A stretch of DNA of 64,000 nucleotides from Aldehydirespirator sp965221605 (GTDB lineage Bacteria; Actinomycetota; Acidimicrobiia; Acidimicrobiales; Aldehydirespiratoraceae): the NCBI GenBank assembly GCA_965221605.1, contig CBDCSK010000016.1, forward strand, positions 310,001 to 374,000, written 5' to 3'. Under the pieces are notes generated by a model. It did not search any database and was not told the origin of the DNA. It saw only the letters and a program-made list of their open reading frames with translations. This document shows, piece after piece, positions 9,213-17,913 of this stretch; the first letter of the stretch is position 1, and every line of letters starts with the position of its first letter. A program made the position numbers and the translations under genes.

Positions 9213-9914
9213 ATGAGTTCCGGCGTGCGAGTACTGGTAGTCGACGACGAGCCCTCCTACCGGGAGGGACTGCAGGTAGCGCTGGGCGCCGAGGGGTTCA
9301 TGGTGGACGCGGCCTCCGACGGCGAGGAGGCTCTGGCGATGTTCGAGGCCCTCGAGCCCGACATCGTGCTCCTGGACGTGATGCTGCCGCGGATGTCGGG
9401 CATCGACGTGTGCCGCCGCATCCGCTCGCAGACCGACACCCCGGTGATCATGGTGTCGGCCCGCCGCGAGGAGATCGACACCGTGGTCGGGCTGGAGGTC
9501 GGCGCGGACGACTACGTGGCCAAGCCCTACCGGGTGCGGGAGCTGGTGGCCCGGATGCGCACCGTGATGCGCCGCAGCCGGGACCGCATGGCCCGCTCCC
9601 TAGACACTGCGGCCACCCTCAGCATCGGGGACGTGACGGTGGACCGCGACCGCCACGAGGTGACCATCGCCGGCGAACTGGAACGCATGCCGCTCAAGGA
9701 GTTCGAGGTGCTGGCCCTGCTGATGGAGAGCGCCGGCTTCGTGGTGACCCGCCAGACGCTCATCGATCGGGTCTGGGGACTCGACTACGTGGGCAACACC
9801 AAGACTCTCGACGTGCACGTAAAGAGGCTGCGATCGCGCATAGAACGCGACCCGGCGGAACCGGAGCGCATAGTCACCATCCGGGGCCTCGGCTACAAGT
9901 ACGTGGCGCCCTGA
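9213..9914 (+). CDS. OmpR/PhoB-family response regulator (orphan)
   Basis: 233 aa, full length. The receiver domain (about 5-118) has the acidic pair DDE near 10-12, the phospho-acceptor D55 in LLDVMLPRMSG and the conserved Lys in VAKPYR. The C-terminal half is a winged-helix OmpR-type DNA-binding domain (LKEFEVLALLMES, then TLDVHVKRLRSRIE). No histidine kinase is adjacent, so the partner and targets are unknown. CAGACT lies 6 nt before the ATG and no clear ribosome site is seen, consistent with a leaderless mRNA. Confidence 0.92.
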   Translation: MSSGVRVLVVDDEPSYREGLQVALGAEGFMVDAASDGEEALAMFEALEPDIVLLDVMLPRMSGIDVCRRIRSQTDTPVIMVSARREEIDTVVGLEVGADDYVAKPYRVRELVARMRTVMRRSRDRMARSLDTAATLSIGDVTVDRDRHEVTIAGELERMPLKEFEVLALLMESAGFVVTRQTLIDRVWGLDYVGNTKTLDVHVKRLRSRIERDPAEPERIVTIRGLGYKYVAP

Positions 9915-9940
9915 CGGCGCCCCAGCGGCCAATCGGGAGA

Positions 9941-10816
9941 GTGAACACGATCCGCGTCTGGGTGGGAGGCGCCCGTCCCCGCACCCTGAGCGCAGGGCTG
10001 GTCCCGGTCGCGGTGGGCACCGCGGTGGCAGTGGGAGAGGGGTCGCACACCGCGTGGTGGCGGGCCGGGGCCGCTCTGGTGGTGGGAATGGCGCTCCAGG
10101 TGGCGGTCAACTTCGCCAACGACTACTCCGACGGCGTGCGGGGCACCGACGACTCCACCCGGGTGGGCCCGCGACGGCTGGTGGGGTCGGGGGTGGTGGA
10201 GGCCCCCAGCGTGAGACGGGCCGCGTTCGCGGCGTTCGGGGTAGCGATGGCGGCCGGCGCAGTGCTGGCCGCAGTGGCCGGCTGGGAGCTGCTGGCGGCG
10301 GGCGCCGTCTGCATCGCGGCGGGCTGGGCCTACACCGGCGGACCCAAGCCCTACGGGTACCTGGGCCTGGGCGAGGTGTTCGTGTTCGTGTTCTTCGGCC
10401 TAGTGGCCACCGCGGGCACCACCTACGTGCTGCTGGAGCGGCTGGACTGGTTCGCGGTGCTATGCGGCGTTCCGGTAGGCCTCTGGGCGGTCTCGCTGCT
10501 CATGGCCAACAACCTGCGGGACATCGCCGGGGACGAGGCTGCCGGCAAGCGCACCCTGGCGGTCCGCATCGGCGACCGCGGCACCCGCGTGGCCTACATG
10601 GCCGTGCTGGAAGCCTCATACGCGGCGGCCCTCGTGGCGTCGGTCACGGGCCGGGCCGCGGCGGCTGCCGTGATCGGGGCCCCCTTCGCGGTGCGGGCGG
10701 TGCGCAAGGTCCTGCGGGGTGCGTCGGGGAGAGACCTGATCCCGGTGCTGGGTGCCACCGCCGGGGCCCAACTCGCCTCGGGCCTGGCCATGGCGGTCGG
10801 CATCGCACTCACGTAG
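9941..10816 (+). CDS. menA: 1,4-dihydroxy-2-naphthoate polyprenyltransferase
   Basis: 291 aa UbiA-family membrane prenyltransferase. It would join an isoprenoid chain to dihydroxynaphthoate to make demethylmenaquinone. The first Asp-rich motif, NDYSDGVRGTD, is near residues 60-70 and the second, NNLRDIAGDEAAGKRTLAVR, is near 190; several hydrophobic segments follow. The GTG at 9941 is chosen because it follows GGGAGAG and sits just before the conserved IRVWVGGARPRTL block. The longer frame would overlap the response regulator. The methyltransferase for the next step lies 750 bp downstream on the other strand. Confidence 0.9.
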   Translation: MNTIRVWVGGARPRTLSAGLVPVAVGTAVAVGEGSHTAWWRAGAALVVGMALQVAVNFANDYSDGVRGTDDSTRVGPRRLVGSGVVEAPSVRRAAFAAFGVAMAAGAVLAAVAGWELLAAGAVCIAAGWAYTGGPKPYGYLGLGEVFVFVFFGLVATAGTTYVLLERLDWFAVLCGVPVGLWAVSLLMANNLRDIAGDEAAGKRTLAVRIGDRGTRVAYMAVLEASYAAALVASVTGRAAAAAVIGAPFAVRAVRKVLRGASGRDLIPVLGATAGAQLASGLAMAVGIALT

Positions 10817-10869
10817 GCCAAGGGGCCACGCGGATAGGCGAGAGCCTGTCGTGTCGCAGCGGGGTCATT

Positions 10870-10961
10870 CCCGCTCTTGTTCGCTGCGCTCACGGGCCGC
10901 TCGGGCCACGGCCTCGCGCCGTATGGGCCGCGTTGTCCCGCCTGTCCGCTCGGCCTCTAGG
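10870..10961 (-). repeat. Dispersed intergenic repeat, copy B
   Basis: Inverted copy. The 46-bp core is at 10871-10916 and extends through CGCCGTATGGG to CTCGGCCTCTAGG at 10961. It fills most of the gap between menA and the YbaK-type gene. Confidence 0.85.
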
Positions 10962-11013
10962 GGCCGCTCAGGTTCGCGATGCTCATGCCGGTTGCTCGGG
11001 CAGACTGTCGACC

Positions 11014-11499
11014 ATGAGTCGTGAAGCGGTTGTTACCCACTTGGAGGCGCTGGGCGTGGCCTACGAAGTCGTGGAGTGCGATCCCGACTTCGCCGACACC
11101 GCCAAGTTCTGCGAGCGCTACGGATACCCCATGGAGGCATCGGCCAACGCCATCTGCGTCGTGGGCAAGTCGGCCGAGCGGCCCATGGCCTGCTGCCTGG
11201 TGCTCGCCTCCATGCGCCTGGACGTCAACGGGGTGGTGCGCCGCCGGCTCGGCACCCGCAAGGCCTCCTTCGCCGACGCGGCCGCCACTGTGGAGCGAAC
11301 CGGGATGATGATCGGCGGCGTCACGCCCTTCGGCCTGCCTGCCGGGCTCCCGGTCTGGATCGACGCCCAGGTCATGGAATGCGATCAGGTGATCGTGGGC
11401 GGGGGCTCCCGGGACTGCAAGATCCTCTGCCCGCCAGCCTCACTGCTGGCCATCGACGGCGCCGAGGTCGTCAAGGACCTGGCCCGACCAGCCCCGTGA
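11014..11499 (+). CDS. YbaK/EbsC-family aminoacyl-tRNA deacylase
   Basis: 161 aa. Matches the YbaK/ProX family, which hydrolyses mischarged tRNAs such as Cys-tRNA(Pro). Family blocks seen are the Lys of VVGKS, RRLGTRKASFADA, and MIGGVTPFGLP. The ATG at 11014 is preferred over the longer open frame, whose upstream part runs through menA out of frame and the intergenic repeat. CAGACT stands 7 nt before the ATG and there is no clear ribosome site, so the mRNA may be leaderless. Exact tRNA specificity cannot be judged. Confidence 0.87.
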   Translation: MSREAVVTHLEALGVAYEVVECDPDFADTAKFCERYGYPMEASANAICVVGKSAERPMACCLVLASMRLDVNGVVRRRLGTRKASFADAAATVERTGMMIGGVTPFGLPAGLPVWIDAQVMECDQVIVGGGSRDCKILCPPASLLAIDGAEVVKDLARPAP

Positions 11500-11565
11500 C
11501 CAGCACCGGGCCGGGCCCGGCCGTCGTTCGGGTGGGCCGCAGGCAGCCGGCAGCAGCGAGCGGCA

Positions 11566-12297
11566 TCAACTACGGGTGGCGGTGATCAGCTGGGCGATGC
11601 CGGCGCTCAACCGGTGGTGCCGCACATCGGCGAACCCGGCCGTGCGCACCATGGCCTGAAGCTCGCCGGCCGGGGGCAAGTAGGCCACGGAGTCGGGCAG
11701 GTACCGGTAGGCGTCGCGATCCGACAGAACGGCCCCGATGAGGGGAACGACCCGGCCGAAGTACACCCCGTGGCCCCATCGCAGGATCGGGTTGGCGGGC
11801 CGGTCCACCTCCAGCAGGGCGATGCGTCCCCCGGGGCGCAGCACCCGGGCCAGCTCAGCGAGCAGCGGCGGCACCGCGGTGAGGTTGCGCAGGGCGAAGC
11901 CGCAGGTCGCACCATCCAGCGCACCGTCGGGAACCGGCAGCTCCAGAACGTCGGCGTTCACCGGAAGCCACCGGGCCGCGGTCGAGGGCGCGGCCCGCAG
12001 CATGCCCATCGAGAAGTCAAAGCCGACGGGGGAGTGACCCCGCCGGGCCAGCTCCCGGCAGAGGTCCCCGGTGCCGCAGGCCAGGTCGGCGACCCATGAA
12101 CCCGCGGGCAGGGCCAGCGCTCTCACCGTGCGGCGACGCCAGGCCACATCGAGCCGCATGGTCATGACCCGGTTCACCAGGTCGTAGCGGGGCGCGATGG
12201 CGTCGAACATCTCCCGAACGGCCCGGCGCTTCTCTGCGCCGGAGGGAAGGTCGCTCACCGCTCGGCGCTCTCTCGCGCCGGAGGGCAGTTCGCTCAC
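11566..12297 (-). CDS. menG: Demethylmenaquinone methyltransferase
   Basis: 243 aa, also known as UbiE. A class I SAM-dependent methyltransferase that makes menaquinone from demethylmenaquinone. The SAM-binding motif I is VADLACGTGDLCRELA, and the family opening block VREMFDAIAPRYDLVNRVM is present. The start is GTG at 12297, which overlaps the upstream stop as GTGA. The N-terminus carries a perfect 13-residue tandem duplication, VSELPSGARERRA then VSDLPSGAEKRRA, encoded by two 39-bp units, so a second GTG at 12258 could equally serve as start. Confidence 0.9.
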   Translation of the reverse strand: MSELPSGARERRAVSDLPSGAEKRRAVREMFDAIAPRYDLVNRVMTMRLDVAWRRRTVRALALPAGSWVADLACGTGDLCRELARRGHSPVGFDFSMGMLRAAPSTAARWLPVNADVLELPVPDGALDGATCGFALRNLTAVPPLLAELARVLRPGGRIALLEVDRPANPILRWGHGVYFGRVVPLIGAVLSDRDAYRYLPDSVAYLPPAGELQAMVRTAGFADVRHHRLSAGIAQLITATRS

Positions 12298-12677
12298 CCG
12301 CGCGTTCGCTTGGGCCAGTACCGCTGGTAGCTGCGGCTGTGCGAGTGCAACAGCAGGGCGAGCAGGGCTATGTCGAACAGCAGCCCGAGAGGATCCGCCC
12401 ACAGCCACCCCAGGTCATCCGTGAAGGCCAGCAACAGCAACACCAGGATGGGAAGCGCGGCGATGACCACCCCGAGCTTGTAAGCCCACCGCATCTCGTT
12501 GGCGATTCCGTAGGCGGCCGCCAGCTTTCCTGCCGCGATGACGAGTGAGTACACCGTGAGGCCCCGGATCCCTATCACTGCGAACAGAAGTCCGAGGCCC
12601 CCCTGGAAGTACATCAGCAACTGGGCGATGTACAGCGTCTGAGGCTGGTGGCGGTTGACCCAGACGCGGGGCTCCAT
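12294..12677 (-). CDS. Small multi-pass membrane protein, unknown function
   Basis: 127 aa with about four hydrophobic segments (for example LYIAQLLMYFQGGLGLLFAV and LGVVIAALPILVLLLLAF) and a basic C-terminus ending KRTRG. Its stop overlaps the GTG of the menaquinone methyltransferase by 4 bp, so the two are translationally coupled. I do not recognise a family. CATACT lies 6 nt before the ATG, which could be the -10 of a leaderless transcript. Confidence 0.75.
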   Translation of the reverse strand: MEPRVWVNRHQPQTLYIAQLLMYFQGGLGLLFAVIGIRGLTVYSLVIAAGKLAAAYGIANEMRWAYKLGVVIAALPILVLLLLAFTDDLGWLWADPLGLLFDIALLALLLHSHSRSYQRYWPKRTRG

Positions 12678-12695
12678 GGCTCCAGTATGCAGGCG

Positions 12696-13388
12696 CTAGC
12701 GCCGCACGCGGCGGTAGGCGCGGTCGGTGTGGTGATGCTGGAATCCGATCCGGCGGTAGACGGCGTTGGCAGGATGGTTGTCGGACTCCACGTACAGCAT
12801 GCCGACGGCGAGCCCGCGTGCCGACAGCCACTCCAGGCCGGCCAGGGTCATGGGCCCGCCCAGGCCTCGGCCCGAATAGTCGGGGTCGACCGCGATCACG
12901 TAGATCTCGCCCAGCGGCGGCTCATGGTCGGCGTGGACCTTGGTCCAGCAGAAGCCGGCCAGACGGTCGTCGCGGTGGTGCAGGCGGAAGCCGTCGGCGT
13001 CGAACCACTGCTCTGCCATCCGGTCGCGCATGCCGTCGGCGGTGAGGCCGCCCTGCTCGGGATGCCAGTGGAAGGCCCGGTTGTTGACCGTCACGAACTC
13101 GTCTGTGTCCTCGATCCTGAAGGCTCTGGTGGGCAGGCCCGACGGCTCAGCCGGCAGCCGGCAGCGCAGCTGCCAGAGGTCGCGGTACGGCTCGAAGCCG
13201 TGACGCCGAGCCGCCTCGTCGTCGCCCGCCGCGACCTCCCTGATCCAGAGTTGGACTCCGTCCTCGCCGTCCATGCCGGCCAGCGCCTCGTCGAGGATGG
13301 CGGATGCATCACCGGTGGCCCGACCCTCGTACACCAGGACCTGTGCCTCACCACCCGCCGTCGCCGGAGCATTCACTTCGTAGCGCAC
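12696..13388 (-). CDS. mshD: Mycothiol synthase-like GNAT acetyltransferase
   Basis: 230 aa. MshD acetylates Cys-GlcN-Ins in the last step of mycothiol synthesis. The C-terminal GNAT domain has the blocks NNRAFHWHPEQGG, GFCWTKVH, GEIYVIAVDPDYSGRGLG (acetyl-CoA loop) and LYVESDN followed by YRRIGF and DRAY. MshD is usually near 300 aa with two GNAT domains; here the N-terminal domain is shorter and degenerate. The start is GTG at 13388. TACTCT lies 7 nt before it, suggesting a leaderless mRNA. The gene supports an actinobacterial origin. Confidence 0.85.
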   Translation of the reverse strand: MRYEVNAPATAGGEAQVLVYEGRATGDASAILDEALAGMDGEDGVQLWIREVAAGDDEAARRHGFEPYRDLWQLRCRLPAEPSGLPTRAFRIEDTDEFVTVNNRAFHWHPEQGGLTADGMRDRMAEQWFDADGFRLHHRDDRLAGFCWTKVHADHEPPLGEIYVIAVDPDYSGRGLGGPMTLAGLEWLSARGLAVGMLYVESDNHPANAVYRRIGFQHHHTDRAYRRVRR

Positions 13389-13533
13389 CAGATCGAGAGT
13401 ACAGCTACTCCTGCGTCAGCAGAATGCGTGCTTCGCCAGAAGGGTCACACCGCCGCGAGCCGCCGCGAGCCTTGCCGGCTGCGTCGCACGCGCCGCCTCG
13501 CGAGGTCGCATGCAGACCGCTAGCGTCTCGCCG

Positions 13534-14175
13534 ATGGCCCGCCCGAGAACTCCCAAGGGCCGAGCCCGCCGCACCCACGAGCGCCTGAGGTCCGAGTACC
13601 CCGACGCAGTGTGCGAGCTCGACCACCGCAACGCATTCGAGCTCCTGGTGGCCACCATCCTCTCGGCCCAAGCCACCGATGTGGGCGTCAACAAGGCCAC
13701 ACCAGCCCTGTTCGCCCGGTTCGGTGACGCCGAGGCGCTGGCCGAGGCAGAGCCGGAGGAGGTCCAGCCCTACATCAGCTCCATCGGACTGTTCCGCAAC
13801 AAGTCCAGGAGCCTGGTGGGCATGGCCCGGATGCTGGTGGACGACTACGGGGGCGAGGTCCCCGGCGCCATGAAGGATCTGGTGCGCCTGCCGGGCGTGG
13901 GCCGCAAGACCGCCAACGTGATCCGCAGCGTGGCCCTCGGGCTGCCGGGCCTGCCGGTGGACACCCACGTGACGCGGCTGTCGAACCTGCTCGGCCTGAC
14001 CGCCGAGACCGACCCGGTGAAGATCGAGCTGGAACTGAATCCGATGATCCCCGCGGCCCAGCGGGGCGACTTCAGCCTGCGGATGATCCTCCACGGCCGC
14101 CGGGTGTGCGTGGCCCGCCGGCCCCGCTGCGAGGACTGCGTCCTGAACGACTTCTGCCCGTCCAGCACGGTTTGA
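13534..14175 (+). CDS. nth: Endonuclease III, base-excision repair
   Basis: 213 aa. A DNA glycosylase/AP lyase that removes oxidised pyrimidines. The helix-hairpin-helix LPGVGRKTANVI contains the catalytic Lys (K125); the catalytic Asp is D143 in PVDTHV. The 4Fe-4S loop is canonical: C-x6-C-x2-C-x5-C from CVARRPRC to NDFC near the C-terminus. The ATG at 13534 is preferred over ATG at 13510: TAGCGT ends 7 nt before it, as expected of a leaderless transcript. It is followed directly by the his cluster. Confidence 0.93.
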   Translation: MARPRTPKGRARRTHERLRSEYPDAVCELDHRNAFELLVATILSAQATDVGVNKATPALFARFGDAEALAEAEPEEVQPYISSIGLFRNKSRSLVGMARMLVDDYGGEVPGAMKDLVRLPGVGRKTANVIRSVALGLPGLPVDTHVTRLSNLLGLTAETDPVKIELELNPMIPAAQRGDFSLRMILHGRRVCVARRPRCEDCVLNDFCPSSTV

Positions 14176-14214
14176 CATCACCTGGCCGCGGCCGGGGAGC
14201 ACAGCCGTCACCGG

Positions 14215-14227
14215 TAGCGTTGTAAGG
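14215..14227 (+). promoter_or_regulatory. Likely leaderless promoter (-10) of hisD
   Basis: TAGCGT at 14215-14220 is followed by exactly 6 nt and then GTG at 14227. The same TAGCGT stands ahead of nth. No clear -35 is visible at 17 bp. Confidence 0.4.
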
Positions 14228-15537
14228 TGCTCAGCCGCCTCGACCTGCGCGGCGACGGCGGTCCCGTCGCTTCCCGCCTGCCGCGGCCCGAGGCCGTAGC
14301 GGCAGGCCCGCTGGAGGCGGTGCGGGCCATCATCGCCGAGGTACGGGCCCGGGGCGACGACGCCCTGCGGGAGCTGACCGAACGCTTCGACGGGGCCTCA
14401 CCGGCCAGTCTCACGGCGGCACCCGACGAGATCGACGCGGCGGCCGCTCGCACACCCGCGCCGGTGCGGGAAGCCCTGGCGGCCGCGGCGGCCAACGTGG
14501 ACGCCTATCACCGCCACCAGCTGCTCGACGACGTGATCCACAGCAGGGGCGGCGTCACCGTCACCGAGCGCCATCTGCCCGTACGCCGGGCCGGCTGCTA
14601 CGTGCCCGGAGGGCGGGCGGCCTACCCGTCCACGCTGATCATGACCGCGGTGCCGGCCAAGGTGGCCGGCGTGGACGAGATCGCGGTGTGCGTACCGCCC
14701 GGACCCGACGGCCGCATCGCCGACGTGACGCTGGCCGCGGCCGCCACGGTGGGCATCGACGAGGTCCATCCGGTGGGCGGGGCCCAAGCCATTGCCGCTC
14801 TGGCCTACGGGACCGAGTCGATCAGTGCCGTCGACGTGATCGCGGGACCGGGCAACGCCTACGTGGCCCTGGCCCAGCGCGAGGTGGCCGGAGTCGTGGG
14901 GGTGCCCGCAGCCTTCGCAGGACCGTCGGAAGTGGTGGTCGTAGCCGACGCCGGCGCTGACCCCACCTTCGCGGCGGCCGATGTCATCCTCCAGGCCGAG
15001 CACGGGCCGGACGGGCTCGCGTGGCTGGTCACCTGGGACGAGGACACCGCCGGCGCGGTGGAGGCCGAGGTGGCGCGGCTGGCGGCCCGAGCCGACCGTC
15101 GGGCCGAGATAGAGGCGACCCTGCGCAACTCCGGCTACAGCGTGGTGTGCTCGAGCGCCGAGCAGGCCCTGGAGGTGGTCAATGAGATCGCCCCCGAGCA
15201 CCTCGAGCTGCTGGTAGCCGACCCCGAGGCGCTGGTGCCGCGGGTGCGCAACGCCGGGGCGGTGTTCTGCGGGCCATGGGCGCCGGCGTCGCTCGGCGAC
15301 TACGCGGCCGGCCCCAACCACGTGCTGCCCACCGACGGCACGGCCCGCTTCGCGGGCGCGCTGGGAGTGCGCGACTTCATGAAGAGCACCCACGTCGTGA
15401 GCACCGACCGCGACGGGCTCGCGGCCCTGGCGCCCCATGTGATCGCGCTGGCCGAGGCCGAGGGCCTCACCGCCCACGCCGAGTCGGTTCGGGTGCGCCT
15501 GGCCTCCGAGGTCGAGCGGACAGGCCGCGGATCATGA
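14227..15537 (+). CDS. hisD: Histidinol dehydrogenase
   Basis: 436 aa, full length. A Zn- and NAD-dependent enzyme that oxidises L-histidinol to histidine in two steps. Family blocks are CYVPGGRAAYPSTLIM, the GPGNAYV motif, FAGPSEVVVVADAGADP, AEHGPDG with the catalytic and zinc His/Glu residues, and GPNHVLPT. It opens the run hisD-C-B-H-A-F on one strand, with hisC starting 13 nt after its stop. The start is GTG. Confidence 0.95.
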   Translation: MLSRLDLRGDGGPVASRLPRPEAVAAGPLEAVRAIIAEVRARGDDALRELTERFDGASPASLTAAPDEIDAAAARTPAPVREALAAAAANVDAYHRHQLLDDVIHSRGGVTVTERHLPVRRAGCYVPGGRAAYPSTLIMTAVPAKVAGVDEIAVCVPPGPDGRIADVTLAAAATVGIDEVHPVGGAQAIAALAYGTESISAVDVIAGPGNAYVALAQREVAGVVGVPAAFAGPSEVVVVADAGADPTFAAADVILQAEHGPDGLAWLVTWDEDTAGAVEAEVARLAARADRRAEIEATLRNSGYSVVCSSAEQALEVVNEIAPEHLELLVADPEALVPRVRNAGAVFCGPWAPASLGDYAAGPNHVLPTDGTARFAGALGVRDFMKSTHVVSTDRDGLAALAPHVIALAEAEGLTAHAESVRVRLASEVERTGRGS

Positions 15538-15550
15538 CCGGCAACCAATC

Positions 15551-16618
15551 ATGAGAGCGCAGCCCCGGGACGACATTGCCCTGATGGCGGGATACCACTC
15601 GCCGCAACTCGATGTCGCCGTGCGCCTCAACACCAACGAGAGCCCGCTGCCGCCGCCGGCCGCTTTCGGCGAGGCGGTGGCGGCCGCGGCCCGGTCGGTG
15701 TCCTGGAACCGGTACCCGGACCGCCAGGCCACCGAACTGAGGTCCCGGATCGCAGCCCGCCACCGGGTGGACCCCGATCGGGTATTCGCGGCCAACGGTT
15801 CCAACGAGGTGCTCCAGTGCCTGCTGCTCGCCTACGGCGGGGCGGGGCGCAGCGCGGTGGTCTTCGAGCCCACCTACGCGCTGCACTCGCACCTGGCCCG
15901 GGTGACCGGCACCGCCGTCGTCGAGGGCGAGCGGGACGGCGACTTCAACCTCGACCCCGATGCCGCCATGGCATTGATCGCGTCGGCGCGGCCTTCGGTC
16001 ACGTTCCTGTGCTCGCCCAACAACCCTTCCGGCACGGTGGAGCCCCCGCCGGTGATCGCCTCGTTGCTGGACGCGGTCGGCTCGACCTCCGGACTGCTCT
16101 GCGTCGACGAGGCCTACGCCGAGTTCTCCCCCCACAGCGCCCTGGACCTGGTTGACGACGAGACCCCGCTGGCGGTGACCCGCACCTACTCCAAGACCTG
16201 GGCCATGGCCGGCGCCCGCCTCGGCTACCTCATCGGCCCCCGGTGGCTGGTGGCCGAGCTGGACAAGGTGGCCCTTCCGTACCACCTCGACGCCCTCAAG
16301 CAGGCCGTCGGCGTCGCGGCCCTCGACTTCGTGGACGACATGCAGGCCAGGGTGGGCGCCATCGTTTCCGAGCGGGCCCGGCTGACGGACCGGCTGGGCG
16401 GGATGCCGGTGGACGTGTGGCCCTCGGGCGCCAACTTCGTGCTGTTCCGGCCCCGCGACACCAACGGCGACGAGGTGTGGCAGCAGCTCCTGGCCCGGTC
16501 GGTGCTGGTGCGCAACTGCGCCTCGTGGCCCGGCCTGGCCGGATGCCTGAGGGTGACCATCGGCACCCCGGAAGAAGACGACATGTTCCTGGACGCCCTG
16601 GAGGAGATACTGACCTGA
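15551..16618 (+). CDS. hisC: Histidinol-phosphate aminotransferase
   Basis: 355 aa. A fold-type I PLP transaminase acting on imidazole-acetol phosphate. Landmarks are the NTNESPLPPP opening, NGSNEVLQC (phosphate-binding region), CSPNNPSGT, the DEAYAEF block and the PLP lysine in TYSKTWAMAGARLG. It lies between hisD and hisB in the usual actinobacterial order. Confidence 0.95.
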   Translation: MRAQPRDDIALMAGYHSPQLDVAVRLNTNESPLPPPAAFGEAVAAAARSVSWNRYPDRQATELRSRIAARHRVDPDRVFAANGSNEVLQCLLLAYGGAGRSAVVFEPTYALHSHLARVTGTAVVEGERDGDFNLDPDAAMALIASARPSVTFLCSPNNPSGTVEPPPVIASLLDAVGSTSGLLCVDEAYAEFSPHSALDLVDDETPLAVTRTYSKTWAMAGARLGYLIGPRWLVAELDKVALPYHLDALKQAVGVAALDFVDDMQARVGAIVSERARLTDRLGGMPVDVWPSGANFVLFRPRDTNGDEVWQQLLARSVLVRNCASWPGLAGCLRVTIGTPEEDDMFLDALEEILT

Positions 16619-16676
16619 GCGGCGCGGCACCGAGGCGCCCGCGTCTTGTTTCCCGACACGCCATACCCTCAAGAAG

Positions 16677-17267
16677 ATGACCCGCACGTCCACCCGCTCC
16701 CGCTCCACCAAGGAGACCCGCATCGAGATCAGCCTCGACCTCGACGCCAACGGCGCGTCCCAGGTCTCCACCGGCCTGCCCTTCTTCGATCACATGCTCG
16801 ACCAGCTCGCTCGCCACGGCGGCCTCGGGCTCTCGGTGCAGGCCCGGGGCGACATCGAGGTGGATGCCCACCACACCGTCGAGGACACCGGCATCGTGCT
16901 GGGCGAGGCCTTCCGGGAGGCTCTGGGTGACAAGGCCGGGGTGCGCCGCTTCGCCAGCATCACCGTGCCGCTCGACGAGGCCGCGGTGGAGGTCGTGCTC
17001 GATCTGTCGGGCCGGCCCTTCCTCCACTACGACGTGGACTTCCCCGGCGAGAAGATCCTCGGCGACCCGCCCTTCGACCCGCAGCTGGCCGAGGAGTTCT
17101 GGCGGGCCTTCGCCACCGCGGCCGCGGTCACGCTGCACATCGTGATGCGCCGGGGCCGCAACACCCACCACATCGTGGAAGCCTCGTTCAAGGGCGTGGC
17201 GCGGGCACTCCGCGACGCGGTCCGGGTGGAGGGCTCAGCCTTGCCCTCCACCAAGGGCACGCTGTGA
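16677..17267 (+). CDS. hisB: Imidazoleglycerol-phosphate dehydratase
   Basis: 196 aa, the dehydratase alone without a fused phosphatase domain. The two Mn-binding motifs are present as DAHHTVEDTGI and NTHHIVEASFK. The ATG at 16677 follows TACCCT by 7 nt, so an internal leaderless promoter is possible. The stop overlaps the hisH start as GTGA. Confidence 0.95.
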   Translation: MTRTSTRSRSTKETRIEISLDLDANGASQVSTGLPFFDHMLDQLARHGGLGLSVQARGDIEVDAHHTVEDTGIVLGEAFREALGDKAGVRRFASITVPLDEAAVEVVLDLSGRPFLHYDVDFPGEKILGDPPFDPQLAEEFWRAFATAAAVTLHIVMRRGRNTHHIVEASFKGVARALRDAVRVEGSALPSTKGTL

Positions 17268-17908
17268 CGGCCCGCCCCAAGCCGCTCATCGCCATCCTCG
17301 ACTACGGCATCGGCAACCTGCATTCGGCCCAGAAGGGCTTCGAGCACGCAGGAGCCGACGCCCGCCTGACCGCGGATCGGGGCCTGATCGACGCGGCCGA
17401 CGGGGTGGTGCTGCCGGGGGTCGGCGCCTTCGCGCCCTGCATGGCCGCGCTGGGCCGCACCGGCCTGGACGGCGCGGCCCTCGACGCAGTGCGGTCGGGC
17501 CGGCCGTTCATGGGAATCTGCGTGGGCATGCAAGTGCTGTTCGCCAACTCGGACGAGGCGCCGGGGGTCTCGGGACTGGGCGTCTTCGACCGCGACGTGC
17601 GCTGGATCCCCGGATCGGTGAAGCGACCCCAGATGCAGTGGAACATCCTGCAACCGCGGCGGCCGCACCCCATGCTGGCCGGCCTGAAGGATCCCATCTG
17701 GGCCTACTTCGTCCACTCGCTGGCGCCTGAGGCACCAGACACCGACGACGTGGTGGCCACCTGCGACTACGGCGGGCCGGTGGTGGCCGCCGTGGCCCGC
17801 GACAATGTGTGGGCCGCCCAGTTCCACCCCGAGAAGTCGTCGCGGGTCGGCTTGCGCATCCTGGCCAGCTTCGTTGCGGCCGCGGCGGCGGCCGCCTGCG
17901 CAGATTGA
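17264..17908 (+). CDS. hisH: Imidazole glycerol phosphate synthase, glutaminase subunit
   Basis: 214 aa class I glutamine amidotransferase that feeds ammonia to HisF. The nucleophile Cys is in FMGICVGMQ and the His-Glu pair is in AAQFHPEKS. The opening IAILDYGIGNLHS is typical. The GTG start overlaps the hisB stop by 4 bp. Confidence 0.95.
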   Translation: MTARPKPLIAILDYGIGNLHSAQKGFEHAGADARLTADRGLIDAADGVVLPGVGAFAPCMAALGRTGLDGAALDAVRSGRPFMGICVGMQVLFANSDEAPGVSGLGVFDRDVRWIPGSVKRPQMQWNILQPRRPHPMLAGLKDPIWAYFVHSLAPEAPDTDDVVATCDYGGPVVAAVARDNVWAAQFHPEKSSRVGLRILASFVAAAAAAACAD

Positions 17909-17913
17909 GGGTC

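Noticed and set aside
9011..9940. Long N-terminal extension of menA
   Set aside because: It overlaps the response regulator gene in another frame and lacks motifs; the GTG at 9941 has a ribosome site.
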